19,696 nt of DNA from Helicobacteraceae bacterium UBA6016. Lineage in GTDB: Bacteria > Campylobacterota > Campylobacteria > Campylobacterales > UBA6016. The DNA is taken from NCBI GenBank assembly GCA_002428055.1, contig DIZY01000138.1, positions 1 through 19,696 of the forward strand. Reading direction: 5' to 3'. Shown piece after piece: positions 7,221-14,979 of the stretch. Made by a program: the position numbers and the translations under genes. Numbering within the stretch: position 1 is the stretch's first letter; each line of letters begins with the position of its first letter. The notes under the pieces are model-generated. The model ran no database searches, had not been told where the DNA came from, and worked only from the letters and a program-made list of their open reading frames with translations.

Positions 7221-8613
7221 CGATGATTCCTCTCAAAAATAAAAGCGTCGCTATCAAAATCGCCAAAAAGAGCGCAAGCCCTGCGGCGTAACGGGCGTCA
7301 AAAAAGCTTTTTAGTCTCTCAAATCCAAAAGCCCTCAGCGTCAGCGCAAAAAGCAAAAGTCCGGTCAAAGAGCCTGAGAGTGCAAGCCCCGCCGCACCCA
7401 TGAACTGCATCAAAACGATACTAAAAACGGCGTTGCAGGCGAGCGATATTGCCGATATTTTAGCCGCTTTTAGCTGCTGATGTTTTGAATAAAGCCAAAG
7501 CGAAAAAAGACGAGACAAGCCAAACGGCACAAGCCCTATCATATACATCGCCATAACGGCGGCGGTATTGCCCGTGTCTGCCCTTGTAAAATTGCCGTGT
7601 TCATAGATGAGCCAAATCACCTCTTTTGAGAGGATGATACCTCCTGCCGTAAAGCCAAACAGCAAAAACGAGAGAAACCAAAACGCCTTTTTGAGCTGAG
7701 CCAGAGCTGTCGCCTCTTCGCCTCTATTGAGCGCTCTTGCGACGGAGGGGAAGAGCGCCATGGAGGTGGCGATGGCAAAGACTGCAAGCGGGAGCTGAAA
7801 GATGCGGTTTGAATAGTAGAGGTAGCTGATGGCTCCCGAGGCTAGAAAAGTAGCTAGCCACACATCCACAAACGCCGCTATCTGGGCGGTAGAGCTGCCT
7901 GCGATAGATGGCAAAAAGCTTCGGTTAAATCTGTTTGTATCCGCAGCGGCGTTTTTGTCGCCTCTAAAAAACCGTATTGCGCCCACCGTGAGGAGCTTCA
8001 TTACGCCCCTTTTTTTCGCCGCCAAAATATGCACGGCAACCTGTAAAACACCGCCTGCTAGAACACCCCAGCTAAGGGCGTAGACAACATCTAGTTTTTG
8101 CATATCTTTTGCGATAAAAAGCGCGGTTATCATCGCTACATTCAGAAGTGCGGTGGAAAAAGCGGTGGTGGCGAAGTGCTTACGGTATTGGAGCAGGGCC
8201 CCTAGGAATGTGACGATAAAGATGAGGTCTAGGTAAAAAAAGTTAATAGCGACTATTGGAGCGGCAATTGCTTTTACTTCATTGGAGTATCCAAATGCCG
8301 TTAACGCTGTAAACGCCCCTTGAAACAGTGTAACCAAGAGTGACATTAAGACGATAACGCTAAAAAGCCTCACAAAAACGGATACGCTGAAAAGCGGTTT
8401 GTGTGCAGAGGCGGCAAATGATGGGATAAACGATTGGCTAAAGGCTCCCTCGGCAAAGATATTGCGAAAGAGATTTGGAAGCTTAAAAGCTATAAAAAAT
8501 ATATCGCTAAACACTCCCGCGCCTAGTACGCTTGCCGTCAGCATATCGCGTACGAAGCCGAGCACTCTAGAGGTTAATATGCCCGCCGAATTTGTAAAGA
8601 TGGATTTAAACAT
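7201..8613 (-). CDS. murJ: Lipid II flippase MurJ (MviN family)
   Basis: This 470-residue polytopic membrane protein has 13 to 14 predicted hydrophobic helices. The N-terminus has the MurJ hallmarks SRVLGFVRD (around 15-23) and NLFRNIFAEGAFSQSFIPSF (about 47-66), including the conserved arginines of the central cavity. It flips the peptidoglycan precursor lipid II across the inner membrane (MOP exporter superfamily). The ATG start has only a weak ribosome site, and a TAAAAT box lies so close upstream that the transcript may have almost no leader. It is the first gene of the operon murJ-cysS-msbA-phosphatase and is transcribed divergently from the FapA-like pair. Confidence 0.95.
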   Translation of the reverse strand: MFKSIFTNSAGILTSRVLGFVRDMLTASVLGAGVFSDIFFIAFKLPNLFRNIFAEGAFSQSFIPSFAASAHKPLFSVSVFVRLFSVIVLMSLLVTLFQGAFTALTAFGYSNEVKAIAAPIVAINFFYLDLIFIVTFLGALLQYRKHFATTAFSTALLNVAMITALFIAKDMQKLDVVYALSWGVLAGGVLQVAVHILAAKKRGVMKLLTVGAIRFFRGDKNAAADTNRFNRSFLPSIAGSSTAQIAAFVDVWLATFLASGAISYLYYSNRIFQLPLAVFAIATSMALFPSVARALNRGEEATALAQLKKAFWFLSFLLFGFTAGGIILSKEVIWLIYEHGNFTRADTGNTAAVMAMYMIGLVPFGLSRLFSLWLYSKHQQLKAAKISAISLACNAVFSIVLMQFMGAAGLALSGSLTGLLLFALTLRAFGFERLKSFFDARYAAGLALFLAILIATLLFLRGIIDAYLRL

Positions 8614-8619
8614 TCTGTG

Positions 8620-8625
8620 ATTTTA
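8620..8625 (-). promoter_or_regulatory. Possible -10 box for the murJ operon
   Basis: Read on the minus strand this is TAAAAT, six bases before the murJ ATG. If used, transcription would begin at or next to the start codon, giving a leaderless or nearly leaderless mRNA. That would fit the poor ribosome site. The call rests only on this short match. Confidence 0.3.
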
Positions 8626-8674
8626 CCGAAATGGGAGTTAAAGGGGTGCGATGTCGCTAAAAGGTAGCAATTTA

Positions 8675-8683
8675 TGCTATTTA
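8675..8683 (+). promoter_or_regulatory. Extended -10 promoter for the FapA-like gene pair
   Basis: TGCTATTTA is an extended -10 (TG-N-TATTTA), about 38 bases before the TTG start, and predicts a leader of about 30 bases that contains the AGAGGAG ribosome site. The surrounding 11-mer TTTATGCTATT (8671-8681) recurs just before the chemoreceptor gene. A short dyad TAGCA-N5-TGCTA (8665-8679) overlaps it. This region also serves murJ on the other strand. Confidence 0.45.
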
Positions 8684-8720
8684 GATTAGAATTACATATT
8701 ATATAGAGGAGTATATCGGT

Positions 8721-10577
8721 TTGGCGGATGTGGATACGCAAAAAAGTGCTTTTGTCTCTTACGAAGTAGAAACAGAGGATGTTGTAAAGTCGATAGCAGA
8801 GTATGCAAAAAAGCATGATGTGGATGCAAAGAAAATCGATTTTGCAATACTCTCCGTCAGCACCGTAGCCTTTAACGGTATGGATAAAAGTATCGTAATG
8901 TTCGATACGACAAGAGGGGAGCCGATCCCCCACGAGCTCTTTATGGATGAGCACATAAGAATTTACCAAAAACTACTAATACTAATAAAAGAGCTGGAAC
9001 CGCAGCCTGTCAAGCTTGATATAGCGCTTTCGGCAGATAAGCTGTTTACAAAAATTTTGGCTACGATTAAAAAAGAGTCAAAAATAATTTACTACCCTAG
9101 CCTTGATAGGTATATATACGAAGAGATTAATAAAAGACTGGCAAAACATAAAGTACTTATCAATATTTTTGAAAACGATCTAAAAAGGCAGATAGACGAT
9201 TTTATTAAAAAAGTAAAAGACGGCGGCAAGATAGACGAAGATTATAAACTTACCGTTGCCGAATCGCTCGATTTTATACCTAGCGAAGATGACAAAATTA
9301 TATTTTATTTTGAAGAGAAAAGAAAAATAAACGAAGAAAAACCGGACTTTTACAATAGAGGTTTTATCGTAGATGTGTCCGATGGCGAGATACTAGCTGA
9401 GTATAAAAAGCCTAAAGTCGGCAGAAGCGGTAGGGATACGAGGGGGCATTTTATAAAAGTTCATGAGCCCAAAAACAGTAATGAGCCGAAGTTTTCTGTA
9501 ACAGAAAATGTAAAAGTAGAAACGACGCCGTCTATAACTAGATATATTGCCGCAAAACAAGGGTATGTAGCGTTTGACGGCTCCGTTTTGGATGTCCAAG
9601 AAGAGCTTAAAGTCCAAGAGATTAGCTTTAGAAATACGGGCTCTATAGTTGTTGACCAAGATAAAGATATTACGCTGGATATTGAAGAGTCAAATCCGAT
9701 AGTGGATGCGATAGGCTCAAATATGACCGCAAAAGCAAGTGAGGTAATCGTAAGAGGCAGTATGGGCGATAATTCGGCCGTATATGCAGATAAAGCGCAG
9801 GTAAAAGGGCTTACCCATTCGACTAGTAAGGTATTTGCAAAAGACGCTGAGATTGCGACGCATAGAGGCTATCTGGAGGCAAAAGAGGCAAAAATTGAGA
9901 GGCTCGAGGGCGGCACGGTAATCGCCGACATCGTTCATATCGGGCATGCTAGTAGCGGCAAGGTGGTCGCCAAGAAGGTATATATCACAAATCTAGGTTC
10001 AAACTGCCGTATTACGGCATCGACGCTAATCGATATTACAATGGTGCTCGGTAGCGACAATAATCTTGTTTTTGAAGCCGGTGCGATGCCTAGCGAAAAA
10101 GAGCTCTTCAAAAAAGCAGTAGAAAAAGAGAAACGGCTTTCAAAGCTTTACAATGAAAAGCATGATGAGTTCAGAAAATTGATACGGCTTGTTGAAGAGA
10201 ATAAAGAAAGCGCTATGAAAGTTAAGAAGATAATAGACCAAGATATTAAAAAGGGTTTTCCACCGAGAGAGGCTTTTGTCATTAAATATAAGCAGTTTAC
10301 GCAGATGCTGGCAAATGCAAGAGCGATAAAAGGGGAGTTTGATGAAATAAAAATTTCATTGGACGATGTTAGTCACGAAGTTGCCACATTTGAAGATAAG
10401 CTTTTAGATGCTAGACTTGTAAATCACGGAGTTTGGCGCAATTTTCAGACGGTGCTCTTTTTGGCGCACGGCGGAAGAAAGCCGTGTAAATTTATCCCCG
10501 TTGAAGGTTCCAAGGCTAAAGAGATAGGACTCTTTAAGCTCAGCGATACCGACTATAGCGCAGGGGAGATCAAATAA
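8721..10577 (+). CDS. FapA-like DUF342 protein, first of a tandem pair
   Basis: This 618-residue soluble protein has the FapA/DUF342 layout. There is an N-terminal alpha/beta region (about 1-270) and a right-handed beta-solenoid (about 273-450) rich in short Gly/Val/Ala repeats, such as VIVRGSMGDNSAVYA and GGTVIADIVHIG. Charged coiled coils (about 457-513 and 526-573) and a small C-terminal domain follow. In Vibrio, FapA helps place the polar flagellum together with polar landmark proteins; a similar cell-pole role here is inference. The start is TTG, supported by AGAGGAG nine bases upstream, and no better in-frame start is seen. It is clearly paralogous to the next gene, which begins 18 bp downstream. 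It reads as more A+T-rich than the ATPase/cysS side of the window. Confidence 0.85.
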   Translation: MADVDTQKSAFVSYEVETEDVVKSIAEYAKKHDVDAKKIDFAILSVSTVAFNGMDKSIVMFDTTRGEPIPHELFMDEHIRIYQKLLILIKELEPQPVKLDIALSADKLFTKILATIKKESKIIYYPSLDRYIYEEINKRLAKHKVLINIFENDLKRQIDDFIKKVKDGGKIDEDYKLTVAESLDFIPSEDDKIIFYFEEKRKINEEKPDFYNRGFIVDVSDGEILAEYKKPKVGRSGRDTRGHFIKVHEPKNSNEPKFSVTENVKVETTPSITRYIAAKQGYVAFDGSVLDVQEELKVQEISFRNTGSIVVDQDKDITLDIEESNPIVDAIGSNMTAKASEVIVRGSMGDNSAVYADKAQVKGLTHSTSKVFAKDAEIATHRGYLEAKEAKIERLEGGTVIADIVHIGHASSGKVVAKKVYITNLGSNCRITASTLIDITMVLGSDNNLVFEAGAMPSEKELFKKAVEKEKRLSKLYNEKHDEFRKLIRLVEENKESAMKVKKIIDQDIKKGFPPREAFVIKYKQFTQMLANARAIKGEFDEIKISLDDVSHEVATFEDKLLDARLVNHGVWRNFQTVLFLAHGGRKPCKFIPVEGSKAKEIGLFKLSDTDYSAGEIK

Positions 10578-10595
10578 AATAAAGGTCGGCTTTTT

Positions 10596-12413
10596 ATGCA
10601 GTACGACATCCATAAGCCAAAAGGAACAAGGGTAACAACCTCTTCTGTGGCGCAAACTATCGAACATTTTTGTCAGGAAAAAAATATTCCTATATCAAAA
10701 ATAGATTTTGATTTTTTAGGCGTTAAGACGGAGGCTTTTTCTGCCTTGGATGACGAGAAGCCGCAAATTTTATCACTTCCGCTGGACAACTCGGTCTGGC
10801 TAAACGAAAAACTCTCGATTCGTCAAACATACGAAATATTTTTACGATTCGCACATCCCGAGGCGGATGAGATTGTGTTAAATCTCGGTTTTGGCGGAAA
10901 TAAAAGCCTCACATCCGTCGTTGCTTTTATCAAACCCTCATCAAAGTTTGGCACATTTGACGGTCTCGAAGGCAAATTGGAACGCGAGCTTAATAAGCGA
11001 AAACTCAAGATGGGTGTTTTGATAGGCATCCATGATGACGGTATGAAGAGGGATATGGCCTCTTTTTGTGAATTTATACGCAAAACAAAAAAACTTACAA
11101 ACGAGTTTAAGATAGAGCTTTTTCACGGTCCGGATTTTGTGCCATCAAGAGACGATAGCCTAGAGTTTGTTTATCAGCGACATATAGATGGCGTCGGTCA
11201 ACCCGGTGTAGTTTCGACAAAGACCGGTAGTGAGCTTGTCGTATATCAAAAAGCTAGGGCGGGCGTGCTTTCAAGGGATGCCAAGGGAAGGCTTTTGGAG
11301 CCCTCAGAGCCAAAGACGACAAAGAGTTGCGACTTTAAGGTAGGCGACGGCATCGATTTGATAGATAGTGAGAATGAGAAGATATATAGGGCAAAAAAAA
11401 CCGGTTTTGTTATATTTAACGGTACGGAGCTTGATGTAAAAGAAGAGATGGCTTTGCACGAAGTAAGTATTAAGACCGGCTCCATAGACGCAGGAATGGA
11501 TTCGGACTCGAAGCTGGATATTACCGATGATAATCCGAATTCGGAAGCGATAGGCGACAATATGTCCGTACGAGCCGCAGTCGTAAATGTGCAAGGAAGC
11601 GTAGGAGCAAATGCCACCGTGATTGCAAAAGATGTGAACATAGGCGGACAAACGCATAAAACATCAAAAATAACGGCAACAAAAGCGCATATTAAAAATC
11701 ATAAAGGTTATATAGAAGCTGATGAGGTGGTTATAGATACGCTAGAGGGCGGTGAGGTTGTCGCCAAAAAAGCCACGATAGGCACGGCAATAGGCGGCAA
11801 AATCAAGGCGGATGAGTGCCATATAAAAATTTTGGGCTCCAACAATACGGTCAATGCCACAAGACTCATTGAAATAGAGACTCCGCAAGGCGGAGAAAAT
11901 AGGCTTTCTATAGAGGCTGCCGCAAACGCATCGGATATGAAAGCTTTAAATGTTCTGGAAGAAAAAATATCACATCTGCAAAAAAGCGTATCCGAAAAAG
12001 AGGAGTTCGTAATAAAAGAACTGCGAGAAATAGAGGCGCAAACAAAGACTGCAGCAGAGATAAAAGTGAAGATAGAAGAGGAGCGCAAGAAAAATTCGCC
12101 GTTAGCTAATGTTCTTTTGGCAAAACTAAAACATTTTGCGCAAAATGTAGAGAAGGTCAAAAAGATAGAGAGCGGATTGGTGGAGGAAAAAGAGGCGTTA
12201 AAAGCACTTTTGGGAGAGGCGGATCTGTTGCAGTATAAAGTTTTGGACGCAAAAGTTATAGCCTTATCGCCTTGGCAGGGGTACAATAGCGTCTCGTTTA
12301 AACTTATTTTTCCGCCGAGAGAGTTTAGCTATAAAATAGCGGAAGGTGCAACGACAAAAGAGATAATTCTAAAAAAAATATCAGACGCAGACTATGAGGT
12401 TTTTGCCATATAG
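10596..12413 (+). CDS. FapA-like DUF342 protein, second of a tandem pair
   Basis: This 605-residue paralogue of the preceding protein has matching architecture. The N-terminal domain has the shared KIDFDFLGVKTEAF block near residue 35 (KIDFAILSVSTVAF in the first copy). The beta-solenoid spans about 263-445, with TGSIDAGMDSDSKLDI, VQGSVGANATVIA and LEGGEVVAKKATIG lining up with the first copy. A long Lys/Glu-rich coiled coil (about 450-555) and a small C-terminal domain follow. The ATG is supported by AAAGG ten bases upstream. Only 18 bp separate it from the first copy, so both are on one transcript. The pair probably arose by duplication and then diverged widely; they may act together as a heteromer, but this is inference. 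ruvA follows after 51 bp with its own promoter-like sequence. Confidence 0.85.
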   Translation: MQYDIHKPKGTRVTTSSVAQTIEHFCQEKNIPISKIDFDFLGVKTEAFSALDDEKPQILSLPLDNSVWLNEKLSIRQTYEIFLRFAHPEADEIVLNLGFGGNKSLTSVVAFIKPSSKFGTFDGLEGKLERELNKRKLKMGVLIGIHDDGMKRDMASFCEFIRKTKKLTNEFKIELFHGPDFVPSRDDSLEFVYQRHIDGVGQPGVVSTKTGSELVVYQKARAGVLSRDAKGRLLEPSEPKTTKSCDFKVGDGIDLIDSENEKIYRAKKTGFVIFNGTELDVKEEMALHEVSIKTGSIDAGMDSDSKLDITDDNPNSEAIGDNMSVRAAVVNVQGSVGANATVIAKDVNIGGQTHKTSKITATKAHIKNHKGYIEADEVVIDTLEGGEVVAKKATIGTAIGGKIKADECHIKILGSNNTVNATRLIEIETPQGGENRLSIEAAANASDMKALNVLEEKISHLQKSVSEKEEFVIKELREIEAQTKTAAEIKVKIEEERKKNSPLANVLLAKLKHFAQNVEKVKKIESGLVEEKEALKALLGEADLLQYKVLDAKVIALSPWQGYNSVSFKLIFPPREFSYKIAEGATTKEIILKKISDADYEVFAI

Positions 12414-12433
12414 ACCAACCGCCAGCGCTCTTT

Positions 12434-12442
12434 TGCTAAAAT
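12434..12442 (+). promoter_or_regulatory. Extended -10 promoter upstream of ruvA
   Basis: TGCTAAAAT is a strong extended -10 match (TG-N-TAAAAT) in the 51-bp gap before ruvA. It predicts a start near base 12449 and a leader of about 16 bases. No -35 box is visible. It would allow ruvA-ddl-hydrolase to be transcribed apart from the FapA-like pair. Confidence 0.5.
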
Positions 12443-12464
12443 TCGCCAAAAAACGGAATAATTT

Positions 12465-13019
12465 ATGATAGCAATGCTAGAAGGCAAGATAACCCGCAAA
12501 GAGCCGACGCTCTTGTGGCTCAAGGTAAGCGGCGTAACATACGAGGTAAATATCTCCGTCAACTGCTACAACGAACTTAGCGGCGTCGAGGCTGAACTAT
12601 TTATTACCCAGATAATTAGAGAAGACGCAAATTTGCTATACGGTTTTTTGAATAAAAACGAAAAAAAGATGTTTGATAGCCTCATCAAAATCAGCGGAGT
12701 CGGTCCAAAAGCGGCGATGGCGATATGCTCTACATATAGTCCCTCTACATTTTCGGAGATTATTGGCAGCGGCGACATGGCAAACCTCAAAAGGGTGGTC
12801 GGCATAGGACCTAAGACTGCGGGTAGAATACTTGTAGAGCTAGGCGGCTTCAGTGTGGACGACAATAGCCCTAAAAGCACGGCGGCGAGCGAAGCGGCTA
12901 TGGCGCTTGAAAGCCTTGGATTTAGAAGAGAAGAGATAACAAAAGCGATGCAGGGGCTTAGCGGAAGCGATACGGGGCTACTCGTTAAAGAAGCATTAAA
13001 AAAATTACAGAGGATATAA
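12465..13019 (+). CDS. ruvA: Holliday junction branch-migration protein RuvA
   Basis: This 184-residue protein is of normal RuvA length. Domain I is an OB fold beginning MIAMLEGKI with VSGVTYEVN. Domain II has two helix-hairpin-helix DNA-binding motifs, SGVGPKAA (around 78-85) and VGIGPKTAGRILVELGG (around 111-127). Domain III is the C-terminal RuvB-contact helix bundle (AAMALESLGFRREEITKAM). RuvA tetramers bind four-way junctions and load the RuvB motor during recombination repair. The ribosome site is poor. ddl follows after 2 bp, so it is co-transcribed with ddl and the hydrolase. The FapA-ruvA-ddl order recalls that of Campylobacter jejuni. Confidence 0.96.
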   Translation: MIAMLEGKITRKEPTLLWLKVSGVTYEVNISVNCYNELSGVEAELFITQIIREDANLLYGFLNKNEKKMFDSLIKISGVGPKAAMAICSTYSPSTFSEIIGSGDMANLKRVVGIGPKTAGRILVELGGFSVDDNSPKSTAASEAAMALESLGFRREEITKAMQGLSGSDTGLLVKEALKKLQRI

Positions 13020-13021
13020 AA

Positions 13022-14065
13022 TTGAAATTAGCTTTGGTATTTGGCGGAAATAGTTATGAGCATGAGATAAGCATAGTTAGCGCTATCGCTCTCAAAAAAG
13101 TAATAAAAAAAGAGCTTTTGTTTATCTTTTTGGATGAGGGCGGGGAATTTTGGCTGATTGATGCGGCAAATATGAAGTCTACATATTTTGCAAAGCGAGA
13201 GTACAAAAAGGCAAAACAACTTTATCTTCAAAAAGACGGGTTTTTTACAAAAGGCTTTTTTGGGTTTTCCGCTTTGGAAAAAGTGTGCGTAGTGAATTTG
13301 GCGCACGGCGGCGACGGTGAGGATGGGCGACTTGCCTCCATGTTTGATTTTTACGGAGTGCCGTATGTCGGACCTAGAACAGAGGTGTGCGTAATGAGCT
13401 TCAACAAGCTTTATACGAAGTCTCTTGGGCTAATATGCGGCGTAAAAACACTTGAGCATAAAACAATCTTCAAAAAAGAGAGGGACGCCAAAATAGATCT
13501 CTCTTATCCTGTTATCATAAAACCGTCCCGCCTTGGAAGCTCAATAGGCGTTAGCGTTGTAAAAAGCCAAAAAGAGCTTGACTATGCGCTTGATGTGGCG
13601 TTTGAGTTTGACGATGCGGTAATCGTGGAGCCGTTTATCGAAAATGTGCGGGAGTTTAATGTAGCGGGCGCAAAGATAAAAGGCGAGATAGTCTGTTCAA
13701 ATATCGAAGAGCCGCAAAAAGAGGGGTATCTCGATTTTGAGAAAAAATATATGGACTTTTCAAGAACCGGCGAAGTAGAAGCCGCAGGTATTGACGAAGC
13801 TCTCGGCGCAAGATTGAAAGAGGCGTTTGCCAAGATATATGATTTTGGTTTTGACGGCGCTATTATCAGATGCGACTTTTTCGTAGTTGATGGCGAGGTG
13901 TATCTCAATGAGGTAAACCCAATACCGGGAAGCCTTGCCAACTATCTTTTTGCCGATTTCAACCATCTGCTTGACGGCGTAACGCGCTCTTTGCCACATC
14001 CAAGACGCATCAAAGTCGACTACAAATACATTAACGACATCAAAAGCGCAAAAGGCAAGCTATAA
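13022..14065 (+). CDS. ddl: D-alanine--D-alanine ligase
   Basis: This 347-residue ATP-grasp enzyme joins two D-alanines for peptidoglycan precursors. It has the N-terminal FGGNSYEHEISIVSA motif, the ATP-grasp segment PVIIKPSRLGSSIGVSVV, and the metal/substrate motif NEVNPIPGSLANYLF near the C-terminus. The K242-Y243 pair (KKYMDF) keeps the tyrosine typical of D-Ala-D-Ala ligases, which argues against a D-Ala-D-lactate ligase. The start is TTG, placed by AGAGGA seven bases upstream and by the typical MKLALVFGG beginning. The gene lies 2 bp after ruvA, and its stop directly abuts the next start. Confidence 0.96.
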   Translation: MKLALVFGGNSYEHEISIVSAIALKKVIKKELLFIFLDEGGEFWLIDAANMKSTYFAKREYKKAKQLYLQKDGFFTKGFFGFSALEKVCVVNLAHGGDGEDGRLASMFDFYGVPYVGPRTEVCVMSFNKLYTKSLGLICGVKTLEHKTIFKKERDAKIDLSYPVIIKPSRLGSSIGVSVVKSQKELDYALDVAFEFDDAVIVEPFIENVREFNVAGAKIKGEIVCSNIEEPQKEGYLDFEKKYMDFSRTGEVEAAGIDEALGARLKEAFAKIYDFGFDGAIIRCDFFVVDGEVYLNEVNPIPGSLANYLFADFNHLLDGVTRSLPHPRRIKVDYKYINDIKSAKGKL

Positions 14066-14782
14066 GTGGCTTCTAGGCGTGTAGAGTTAGAGGGTAAAAA
14101 CTTTGAAATAGTCTATGAGATAATAAATCCGGGGCGTGAGAGGCAGATACTATTTTTGCACGGCTGGGGAAGCAATAAAGAGGTAATGAAACTGGCTTTT
14201 GCTGATAAGTTTGCCGATTTTTCTCTGATTTTCGTAGATATGCCCGGATTTGGCAAGAGTGCAACCGAGTTCGTGCTAAAGACGACGGATTATGCGCAGA
14301 TTATGAGACTATTCTTGCAAAGTATCGGATGTATGCCTTTTGCAATTTTTGGGCATTCATTCGGTGGTAAAGTGGCGACGTTGCTTGCCCCGTCAATACT
14401 TTGTCTTTTGAGTTCCGCAGGTATCGTTGAGCCAAAACCGTTGAAGGTGCGTGCAAAAATTAGAGTCTTTAAACTTCTCAAAAAGATATTCGGCGACTCT
14501 CTTTATAAATTTTTTGCAACAAAAGACGCCGAGGGTATGCCAAAAAATATGTATGAAACGCTAAAGAATGTAGTAGACGAAGATTTTTCCTCGCAATTTG
14601 AAACATTCAACAACCGTGCCCTTATTTTTTGGGGCAAGGATGACAGTGCTACGCATCTCGCCAGCGGAAAAAAAATATCCTCACTAATCAAAAATTCAGA
14701 ATTTTTTACGCTTGAGGGCGACCACTATTTCTTTATCAAAAACTCATCTACGATAGAAGAGCTTTTTCTATCCAAGGCATAA
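14066..14782 (+). CDS. Alpha/beta-fold hydrolase
   Basis: This 238-residue protein has the alpha/beta hydrolase fold. The oxyanion loop is HGWG (32-35) and the nucleophile elbow is GHSFGG with Ser98. An acid candidate is Asp192/Asp193 in FWGKDD, and His220 lies in EGDHYFF. The substrate is unknown; an esterase or thioesterase is possible. The GTG start follows the ddl stop with no gap, so it is translationally coupled, and the small protein fits the hydrolase that, as I recall, neighbours ddl in Campylobacter jejuni (there followed by murF). murF is not present here. It is the last gene of the ruvA-ddl-hydrolase transcript, and no terminator hairpin is evident after it. Confidence 0.88.
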   Translation: MASRRVELEGKNFEIVYEIINPGRERQILFLHGWGSNKEVMKLAFADKFADFSLIFVDMPGFGKSATEFVLKTTDYAQIMRLFLQSIGCMPFAIFGHSFGGKVATLLAPSILCLLSSAGIVEPKPLKVRAKIRVFKLLKKIFGDSLYKFFATKDAEGMPKNMYETLKNVVDEDFSSQFETFNNRALIFWGKDDSATHLASGKKISSLIKNSEFFTLEGDHYFFIKNSSTIEELFLSKA

Positions 14783-14874
14783 ACGCAAGCTTCTCTTCCT
14801 TCAAACAATAATAAAAACAAACCCTTCTCTTGCATTGGATATATCTGTTACAAAAATGTTATTTTTTTAGGGTA

Positions 14875-14901
14875 TAAAATAAGTTTTTTTAATGCCGATT
14901 T
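14875..14901 (+). promoter_or_regulatory. Sigma-28 (FliA)-type promoter of the chemoreceptor gene
   Basis: TAAA (14875-14878) is followed after exactly 15 bases by GCCGATTT (14894-14901), which matches the flagellar sigma-28 pattern TAAA-N15-GCCGATAA closely. Transcription would begin near 14908 and give a leader of about 70 bases. This fits a motility gene. It lies in the 197-bp gap 14783-14979, which is A+T-rich and holds no gene or clear terminator. Confidence 0.55.
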
Positions 14902-14938
14902 CAATAATACTATTCAAATAAGTTAATAAAAGATAGTG

Positions 14939-14968
14939 TAAAATTATGACAGTTTTTTATGCTATTAT
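14939..14968 (+). promoter_or_regulatory. Alternative sigma-70 -10 boxes before the chemoreceptor gene
   Basis: TAAAAT (14939-14944) would give a leader of about 29 bases. The extended -10 TGCTATTAT (14960-14968) would start transcription too close to the ATG to include the AAGGGGG ribosome site. Either could supply basal expression besides the sigma-28-like promoter. This is weak evidence. Confidence 0.3.
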
Positions 14969-14979
14969 AAGGGGGCATT

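Noticed and set aside
8661..8680. Possible sigma-54 promoter before the first FapA-like gene
   Set aside because: A GG and a GC are present but 11 rather than 10 bases apart, and TGGCAC/TTGC boxes are missing.
11708..12286. 192-residue minus-strand open frame within the second FapA-like gene
   Set aside because: It is Ser/Phe/Ala-rich, as expected from the antisense of Lys/Glu/Ala-rich coiled-coil codons, and has no ribosome site or motif.
14783..14979. Search for a terminator, small RNA or small gene in the largest intergenic gap
   Set aside because: Only weak GCAAG/CTTGC complementarity and A+T-rich promoter-like sequence were seen; no convincing hairpin with T-run and no small open frame with a ribosome site.
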